DNA of 64,000 nucleotides, taken from Symsagittifera roscoffensis. Lineage: Eukaryota > Xenacoelomorpha > Acoela > Convolutidae. The number at the start of each line of letters is the position of its first letter. Positions within the stretch are counted from its first letter, which is position 1. A model generated the notes under the pieces. The model made no database searches. It had not been told where the DNA came from and saw only the letters and a program-made list of their open reading frames with translations. The DNA lies in contig NC_087068.1 in the NCBI RefSeq assembly GCF_963678635.1, positions 1-64,000 of the forward strand, read 5' to 3'. Shown piece by piece: positions 57,572-64,000 of this stretch. The position numbers and the translations under genes are program-made.

Positions 57572-58377
57572 ATCATAGTGTTGTCTGTCGGAGATCTTCT
57601 AGTTGCCGTTACTTCAGTTGAGATGTCGGACGTGCAAATCAGCTGACCCTTCCGGATTGAGCGCAATTTATCATTAACGTGCTTAAATGCTCAAATAACC
57701 CTACAGTACAAGCCTCACAAACGGGCCACAAAATTGATCGTAACGATCCTGACTGATATAAATGCCTGTAACAACAATATATCTATCAACAACAAACGGG
57801 GGGGTTGAATCACATCTTGTCTGGGGGGATGATTTCTACTGATTTTTTTACTTTTTTTACTGTTTTTGGTTTTTTCGGTTATTTTTTATGTTTTTTGTTT
57901 TTCTTGGGTACTATACTACTTTTTGTTTGGTTTTGCTTATATCTTTAAGTGTTTTTGGTCACAAACCACTCAGGGGAGTGGTTTGTGACCAAAAACACTT
58001 AAAGATATAAGCAAAACCAAACAAAAAGTAGTATAGTACCCAAGAAAAACAAAAAACATAAAAAATAACCGAAAAAACCAAAAACAGTAAAAAAAGTAAA
58101 AAAATCAGTAGAAATCATCCCCCCCAGACAAGATGTGATTCAACCCCCCCGTTTGTTGTTGATAGATATATTGTTGTTACAGGCATTTATATCAGTCAGG
58201 ATCGTTACGATCAATTTTGTGGCCCGTTTGTGAGGCTTGTACTGTAGGGTTATTTGAGCATTTAAGCACGTTAATGATAAATTGCGCTCAATCCGGAAGG
58301 GTCAGCTGATTTGCACGTCCGACATCGGCAACTGAAGTAACGGCAACTAGAAGATCTCCGACAGACAACACTATGAT
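57572..58377. repeat. near-perfect 0.8-kb palindrome
   Basis: Left arm 57572-57971 (400 bp) and right arm 57976-58377 (402 bp) around a 4-base centre, AGGG. I see only a one-base C/G-run length difference and a small change at 57623-57630 versus 58321-58330. The right arm ends at the ATG region of the second retrotransposon's gag, so it is that element's leader (and perhaps end of its terminal repeat) duplicated in inverted orientation. Left of 57572 the sequence is unrelated. Confidence 0.9.
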
Positions 58378-60800
58378 GGCGAGCGAACTGGAAACAAACA
58401 ACCTCATCATCGTTCTCAGAAAGAATGAAGAACACCTTCGGAAACATCTTTCCATTCAGCATGGAGGAGGAGCAGGAAACGATGGTGAGTCCCAGGAGTA
58501 AGAGGATGAAGAGGAGCAAGGGGACTTTGGATCTCAAGTCAGCCTCAATAGTTCGATCCAGGAGAGTGAGGCACACGTCGAAGAGAGACTGGAACCATGG
58601 ATAAATTTGGTGTAGTGACAACGATAAGCAAAGAGGCAAACACACCGGGCCAGTCAAAGGACTTCGCGATTAGGACAAGTTCGGAGCCACAACCTGGAGA
58701 GAGTAGAACCAGAGGGCTTGGCAACGCGTTAATGGATCCTGAATTAAATAATGAAAAAGACGTTGAAGCAGAGAGTCAAGGCCCGGATCTCGACAAGCAC
58801 GAAGTTACCTGGGACCGACAGGGTTACACCACCACTAGTGACGCCACTCATGGATAACGGGCAGCACTAGAGGAAGCCTTAAACAACATAGTGGGCAGTT
58901 TAGGAGAACAAAATGAACAGATGTCGATAAGGATGAGTGAACTAGAAAGAGCAGTTCACATTGAAAGAGAAAGTCTGCGGGAAGAAATAAACACGCAACA
59001 GACAAGAAGTTGACAGAAGCGAAAAACGCTTGAAAGAAAGAACGGACGAACATATGACGAGGAACTTGTCGCGAATGACAAGAGAGGCGGAACAGAGGGA
59101 GTTACGTTTAAGAGCCGACATGGAGAAGTAAGAATTCAGCAAGAGCAGTCTCATGGGTCTCTTGACACAAAGATAGACGCGATGATGGAGAGGCGAACTC
59201 AGGCTATCATGGATAGGTTGGACGGGCTACTAAGCAGCAAGAGTGGACCAAAAGAAGGAGAGCCGAACTCGGAGGTCCCAGCAGGGAACCGAGGGTGAAC
59301 TTCAATGAACATCAAGGGAGGAAGACGTATGGATCCACTAGAGGCAGGGGCAGTTCATCAGGCTATGCCACAAGGGGTAATACAGCATGGGGCCCGAACA
59401 GTAGAGCAAGTTCAACGGGAACAGACAAACCTCGAACGAACGACCAACGCAAGGCACACATGAGACTGGGAGAAGCGATTCTGGCAACATGGGGCATACA
59501 AGCCGAGGAGGGAGTCACATGGGCCAAGCGGGAAACGCTCATGGTGATTCGGATTGCAGGGATGCACCGCACACAGAGCCTTCGACAAGGTGTGAGGACA
59601 CTCAAGCGGGACACTCAAGGGATGCTACGGCAATGGCCACAAGCATTTGAACCCCTGAACATGTCTTTAGAGACATTCCTGACGAGGTTATCAAGAACCA
59701 ATGAACGCAGTGAGAAGTCCAGAAGAGTCTTTAAGAAACCAAGATGCTACAAAGACGAATCTGATGGCTGTATTGATAACCTGGATAGAGGTAATGAAGC
59801 TGCATTTCGAGGAAGAGGACTTGTCGAGAGACAGGAATGCAGCGCGCTCACCAGCAACTTAGAAGGGACAGCCCTGAACTGTGTCATGGCCAAGAAACAG
59901 TATCAACGTGACACTGCTGAGAAAATCTTCGAAATCTTGTTAAACCGTTTCGGATCAGGGGTGCAGGGGCACCAGGCGATGATGCGCTTCGAGAAACGGA
60001 GGCAACGAGAAGATGAAACAATAGACAAGTTTCTCGATGATTTGGAAATGCTGAGAAGACGCAGCCAACCGGATGAGTCAAACCGAAGGATGAACCTGGC
60101 CGTAGCCCTCAAAATTCATCGATGGTGTGGAAAAATGATGAACTTCGTACGATGCTAGCAACGCATTACACACCACTATCAACTAATGCGCCAACACCGG
60201 AGGAGTTGAGGCTCAAATCAAAAGAGTATCTTTTGTTGAAACCTCCTTCGAGATCTGGATATTACAAGAACAATTATGGCAATTTTAACAAACGGACCAG
60301 CAAACCAAGGGAACAATTGGTACAAACCGAGGGATGATATTGAACAAGAGACCGTTCTTGTGCTAATTGCAGTTCAACAGACCATCATGTGTCAGCATGC
60401 CCAGCTTACAAACAAGGCATGAAAGCAATAGGCTTTAGCCTCGAGGACGAAGATTTGTCAGAGTTGGATCATGAGGATTTCATGAGAGGAGTAATTGCGA
60501 AATTCGGCCCGAGGTGTTTCTTTTGTAACTTGGAAGGTCATTTTAAATCAGATTGTCCGCAATTCTGGGATGCAGTAGCAGACATCAAGCATCCAAGACA
60601 TGAAGAAGCTTTGTCAGGAGTGAAAGCCAGCAAGGCTCGACTTTTGAGTGAAGCGGAGGCACGCAGAAAGGATAAACCTCAAGAGCTGGTGGCAAAGAAG
60701 ATGCAAGCGGTAACAGGGAAGCACGTGATCCGGAACCAGCAACTTCGGCCGATGACTTCAAAATCGATTATAGGGCAGCTGCGAGGGATGCTATAAATAG
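58373..60800 (+). pseudogene. gag: Gag of retrotransposon 2 with two zinc knuckles
   Basis: The ATG pair at 58373/58376 (MMASELETNNLIIVLRKNEE) opens at the palindrome edge; a stop follows at about 58500, and coding continues in other frames: 58597-58857 (acidic), a coiled-coil stretch about 58860-59010 (ALEEALNNIVGSL), and 59295-60158, including a Gly/Arg-rich part and the capsid region (GSGVQGHQAMMRFEKRRQRE, DKFLDDLEMLRRRSQPDESN). Two CCHC knuckles, CANCSSTDHHVSAC (about 60361-60402) and CFFCNLEGHFKSDC (60518-60559), bind the RNA. Four or more single-base breaks. Confidence 0.75.
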
Positions 60801-60829
60801 AGTACAGCAGGAACTAGTGACGAAAGAGA

Positions 60830-61269
60830 TTGAGCAAAAAGGTGAAACTCGAGCTGGAGAATGAAAAATTACAGGAGCAACTGAACGCCTTTGAAGCAAC
60901 GGAAGTTGAAGAGGCAAAAGCACCAAGCAGCTTGAGCATGAAACTTAATGTTATCTCTGGTCAGAGGTTCGGTATGGCACCGCAAGGAGGTAAAATACAG
61001 TCGATAATCTCGGTGGCAGGGCATCAGGTAATCAGAATCTGAGTGAACCATTTGAGTTCACTTTGATGCATTTGGACACATATGCAGACTATCTGAGGCA
61101 GATGGAGCCACGCACCGAGTCGAGGGCTGTGAGGGCACTACTAACCACGGGTGGCCCTCGCATGAAGAAACTTCATGGACGCTACCTAGAAGTCTATGGG
61201 CCGTATCAAGTGATGCTGAACGTGGATGGGATCAGAATCTACACCAAGGACTTAAGTAACAAAAGATGA
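60830..61269 (+). pseudogene. gag-pol linker of retrotransposon 2
   Basis: Coiled-coil-like VKLELENEKLQEQLNAFEAT (60839-60898), then SLSMKLNVISG and, after a break, LDTYADYLRQMEPRTESRAV. It probably forms the C-terminal part of gag or the N-terminal part of the protease polyprotein; frame changes near 61040 and 61255 connect to the protease. Confidence 0.55.
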
Positions 61270-61291
61270 TGACCAAATAGGGCAGATCTAT

Positions 61292-62605
61292 TTGGGTGAA
61301 GAGGACATCAAAGTCCGCAGGATAGGCCGTGACGCCATGATGGAACAAGACGCGGTACACATTGGATATGAAGCAGATGTGACAGCACACCTGCTCGACA
61401 CCAACGGAACAAAAATCGGAGTCACAGGGCTTCTGGACACAGGAGCGGTGGTGAGTGTGATGCCGATAAAAACTTGGGAAAGAATGGGCTTCACACGGGA
61501 AGATCTGATTCCTACGAACCTCCGACTGGCCGCCGCAAATCGAGGAGCCATCTACGTAGCCGGAAGAACACCGATAACGGTCCTTCACATGGGAGGACGA
61601 GACCTTTGGATGAGCTTCCTGGTGGTAGAGAATCTGGACGACGCCGACCAATTCATCTTGGGCAGAGATTTTGTCAGGAATTTTGACGTGATGATTGACT
61701 TGAACAACGGTCTAATACGGATTAGAAACCCAGACCGAAAGTATGTTAAGAGACCAATTAATAGGATAATAACAGATGAAAATAATGTACCAGTTTTTTT
61801 GGATAGAAAAGTAAAGTTACAACCAGGACAAGCTGTAGTAGCAATTTTTAGAATGAGAAATTTAAATTCGTTAAGTGATAGCAAACAGGTTTGCTTAGTA
61901 CCGAATCCAAATAGTCAGAGTTCGGTGATTTTAGGCCGGAGCTTCTCGGTAACGCGAAACGGACTGTGTGTCAGTGTGTTGTTGAACACAATGGACACCA
62001 CGGTTTCAATCCAGCGTGGAAAGAAGCTTGGCTACGCCTTGCCGATGAGGACCGACTATGAGGAGACACAAAACTTGAAGAAACATAATGTGAAAGACTG
62101 TCCTTATCATGCAAATAAAGATAAAATCTTAAAGAGAATTAATGAATTAAAATCTATTCATAAATTGTTTTCAATGAAATCCGAAACGGACGACGGCTTA
62201 TCAAGCTGCTCGAATTTTCCGGAACGCCCCTCTTCATACGAACTAGAATCTGACAAACCGGTTTTGCCAGAGATAGAACATTTGAAGGGAAAAATAGGTG
62301 AGGGAGATTTCGAAAAATTGCGGGACCTCCTAGATCGGAACGCCGAAGTATTTTCAAAACATAAGGCGGACATCGGTTGCTGTAATTTCGTCGAACACGA
62401 AATCGAACTAGAAGAGGGCGCCGTTCCCCATAGGGAAGGCGCAAGGCGAATGACGCCACATAAATCGGAAGCGTGCCGAGCGGAAATAGAAATGTTGCTT
62501 GAATACGACATGATAGAACCCTCGAAATCGCCGTGGGCTTGCGGGGTAGTCATGGCGAAAAAGAAAGGGGGCAGCTTAGATTTTGTTGTGACTTTCGTTA
62601 CTTGA
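61292..62605 (+). CDS. pol: aspartic protease and start of reverse transcriptase, retrotransposon 2
   Basis: Open for 437 codons. The active site is GLLDTGAVVSVMPI (D49, T50, G51), and the second conserved block is DQFILGRDFVRNFDVMIDLN, both typical of retropepsins of Ty3/Gypsy elements. A 240-residue connector follows, then DRNAEVFSKHKADIGCC and EIEMLLEYDMIEPSKSPWAC, the beginning of the reverse transcriptase. The frame is lost in a G run at 62567-62571, after which the polymerase continues in the +1-related frame. The displayed start is not an ATG; the polyprotein continues from upstream through a frame break. Confidence 0.85.
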   Translation: MGEEDIKVRRIGRDAMMEQDAVHIGYEADVTAHLLDTNGTKIGVTGLLDTGAVVSVMPIKTWERMGFTREDLIPTNLRLAAANRGAIYVAGRTPITVLHMGGRDLWMSFLVVENLDDADQFILGRDFVRNFDVMIDLNNGLIRIRNPDRKYVKRPINRIITDENNVPVFLDRKVKLQPGQAVVAIFRMRNLNSLSDSKQVCLVPNPNSQSSVILGRSFSVTRNGLCVSVLLNTMDTTVSIQRGKKLGYALPMRTDYEETQNLKKHNVKDCPYHANKDKILKRINELKSIHKLFSMKSETDDGLSSCSNFPERPSSYELESDKPVLPEIEHLKGKIGEGDFEKLRDLLDRNAEVFSKHKADIGCCNFVEHEIELEEGAVPHREGARRMTPHKSEACRAEIEMLLEYDMIEPSKSPWACGVVMAKKKGGSLDFVVTFVT

Positions 62606-63798
62606 ACGCGGTAACGATTAAAGATGCGTACCCGATACCGCGAATAGACGAGAGCCTATCCAAACTTGGTGATGCAAAGTTCTTCACCACATTGGACTTG
62701 GGTTCTGCCTTCTGGCAGGTTCCTCTGCGAAAGAAGGACAGAGAGAAAACAGGATTCGCGTGCGAATTGGGGTTGTACCAGTGGAAGAGGATGCCCTTCG
62801 GCTTGTGCAATGCAACAGCAACTTTTCAAAGGCTGATGGCTCAGGCTTTGACAGGAGTGACCAAAAAGTACGGGAATCTCTTGATGTGCTACGTGGATGA
62901 TGTAGTCATAGCGACACCGACCCTGGAGGATCACATTGATCGGCTCGATGAGGTCTTCGGATGTATGAAAAGAGCAGGCTTGAAATGCAAACCATCGAAA
63001 TGTGAAATCCTTAGGGATTCGATCAAGTACCTGGGAAGAATGGTGGACAGGCATGGTGTGAGGCCAGATCCAGAAGCAGTAGAGGCTGTGCTGACATGGA
63101 AAGCTCCTAGAACGGACACACAGCTCATGAGCTTCCTAGGGTTTGCCAATTACTACCGTGAATTCATTAAAGGATATGCGGACAAGGTGTATCCGATGCA
63201 GAAGCTGATGCGCAACAAAGGGAAGAAGTTCGAATGGAACGATGAGGCACAAGTTGCTTTCGAGAACATAAAGCGGGAACTGTGCGAAGCGCCAGTGCTC
63301 GGCATGCCTACAGAAAAGGGCATGTATGTTCTTGACACAGACGCATCGGTGGTGGCCATCTCAGGAATATTGCATCAAGAGCAAGAATGGAACGGAAGAA
63401 CAGTTCTCCGTCCCATTGCATACGGCAGCAAAGTCTTGAGTGACACAGAGATGAAATATGGCGCACCAAAAGCAGAAATGTTTGCAGTAGTCACCTTCGT
63501 AGAAAAGTACCGTGCATACTTGGGGAGCGCTCCCTTCAAGTTACGCGTGGACAACAGAGCGTTATCCTGGTTGAAGACCTACTCGATGGATCAGAGTTAT
63601 ATTGGTAGATGGATAGTAAGACTGGATGGCTACCATATGATAATCGAACATAGGATGCGTGATAAACACCAGAATGCTGACAGCCTCAGTAAGAAAACTG
63701 AGTTCTATGAAAGATTGGAGCAGAAGCAGGCCAATCAGACGGAAGTAAAGGAGGGATTCTCGTTCTGGACAAAGAAACTTATGAAGCGCTTCCCTTAA
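62533..63798 (+). CDS. pol: reverse transcriptase-RNase H of retrotransposon 2
   Basis: Continuation of the polyprotein after the G-run shift. Reverse transcriptase: FCCDFRYLNAVTIKDAYPIP, motif A TTLDLGSAFWQVPL (D55), MPFGLCNATATFQRLM, and catalytic YVDD at residues 120-123; then SFLGFANYYREFI (connection). RNase H: LDTDAS (D270), E315 in PKAEMFAVV, D340 in LRVDNRALSW, D383 in HQNADSLSK, so all four acidic positions are present. It copies the element RNA and removes it. The frame ends at 63798 because one base is missing near 63767 (TTCTGGAC); coding continues in another frame. Confidence 0.9.
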   Translation: MGLRGSHGEKERGQLRFCCDFRYLNAVTIKDAYPIPRIDESLSKLGDAKFFTTLDLGSAFWQVPLRKKDREKTGFACELGLYQWKRMPFGLCNATATFQRLMAQALTGVTKKYGNLLMCYVDDVVIATPTLEDHIDRLDEVFGCMKRAGLKCKPSKCEILRDSIKYLGRMVDRHGVRPDPEAVEAVLTWKAPRTDTQLMSFLGFANYYREFIKGYADKVYPMQKLMRNKGKKFEWNDEAQVAFENIKRELCEAPVLGMPTEKGMYVLDTDASVVAISGILHQEQEWNGRTVLRPIAYGSKVLSDTEMKYGAPKAEMFAVVTFVEKYRAYLGSAPFKLRVDNRALSWLKTYSMDQSYIGRWIVRLDGYHMIIEHRMRDKHQNADSLSKKTEFYERLEQKQANQTEVKEGFSFWTKKLMKRFP

Positions 63799-64000
63799 CG
63801 AGATGGTTGGATAAATCAGGACATCCAATTCCAGGGCACCCTGAGTTACCTGTAGAGAAAGCAGCCGAGATAAAGATCCTGTCCAAGGAGGATCCGGTCC
63901 CCTTGATCTGTTGCTGCGCTCGAACCTGGTCCAGCAAGAACTCTCTCGCATGAATATAAACAGCCTCTCATTATTGGATAAAACGGTGCAAGTCACACCC
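63770..64000 (+). pseudogene. RNase H to integrase linker of retrotransposon 2
   Basis: After the frame break, readable sequence goes on as EALPLTRWLDKSGHPIPGHP and PVEKAAEIKILSKEDPVPL. A second break in a C run (63899-63902) moves the frame again, and LLDKTVQVTP reaches the window end. The integrase is expected beyond it. Confidence 0.7.

Larger units (their letters stand above)
58373..64000 (+). mobile_element. Ty3/Gypsy retrotransposon 2, runs off the window
   Basis: Gag, two zinc knuckles, DTGA protease, reverse transcriptase with YVDD and RNase H on the plus strand; integrase and 3' terminal repeat must lie beyond 64000. Overall GC content is near half, unlike retrotransposon 1. Interruptions are few and small, so this insertion is young or the breaks are sequencing errors. 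Confidence 0.9.

Noticed and set aside
61232-61651. Minus-strand 139-codon frame across the retropepsin gene
   Set aside because: Antisense shadow of the protease, whose motifs are clear on the plus strand.

Overview
The window is a piece of an AT-rich invertebrate animal genome. The only well-preserved cellular gene is a multi-exon TRIM71/LIN-41 orthologue with GT-AG introns on the minus strand. Almost everything else is mobile-element sequence of metazoan type: Polinton (Maverick) genes, a Polinton-like terminal-inverted-repeat element, and two unrelated Ty3/Gypsy retrotransposons. I cannot fix the phylum from the sequence alone.

Layout. Positions 1-3300 hold a tRNA-like gene with anticodon UCA followed by simple and tandem repeats. 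Positions 3.3-36.7 kb are a decayed, amplified Polinton neighbourhood. A nearly full-length but frame-broken protein-primed family B DNA polymerase gene lies at 3.6-7.3 kb (minus, copy A). It is followed by a repeated module: spacer, small gene Y, gene X, divergent gene Z, and a polB fragment. The module is present as diverged copies A, B and C, and about 8.8 kb of this array is itself tandemly duplicated and almost identical (11353-20148 and 20149-28932). Only the last copy (D, about 29-36 kb) keeps the rest of a Polinton: adenovirus-type cysteine protease, capsid protein, a pX-like small protein, a minor-capsid remnant, integrase and packaging ATPase, most of them broken. A 3150-bp element with long inverted repeats and a 6-bp target duplication (8348-11497) sits inside the spacer of copy A.

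Positions 37.0-37.5 kb carry an unrecognised, GC-richer gene predicted to have two exons. The TRIM71/LIN-41 gene occupies 39482-44019. A long AT-rich stretch without recognisable genes follows (44.0-50.8 kb). From 50.8 to 56.4 kb there is an AT-rich, frame-broken Ty3/Gypsy element truncated inside its reverse transcriptase. From 56.46 to 58.4 kb there is a GC-richer non-coding block ending in a near-perfect 0.8-kb palindrome. It leads into a second Ty3/Gypsy element (58.37 kb to the window end) with gag, protease, reverse transcriptase and RNase H, interrupted by a few single-base frameshifts.

The Polinton genes belong together (replication by polB, integration by INT, virion assembly by ATPase, protease and capsid proteins), but no copy here is intact. 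The TRIM71 gene is independent of them. In the module, genes X and Z are arranged head-to-head and probably share a promoter region. They have no family assignment from me, yet their reading frames are partly preserved between diverged copies.
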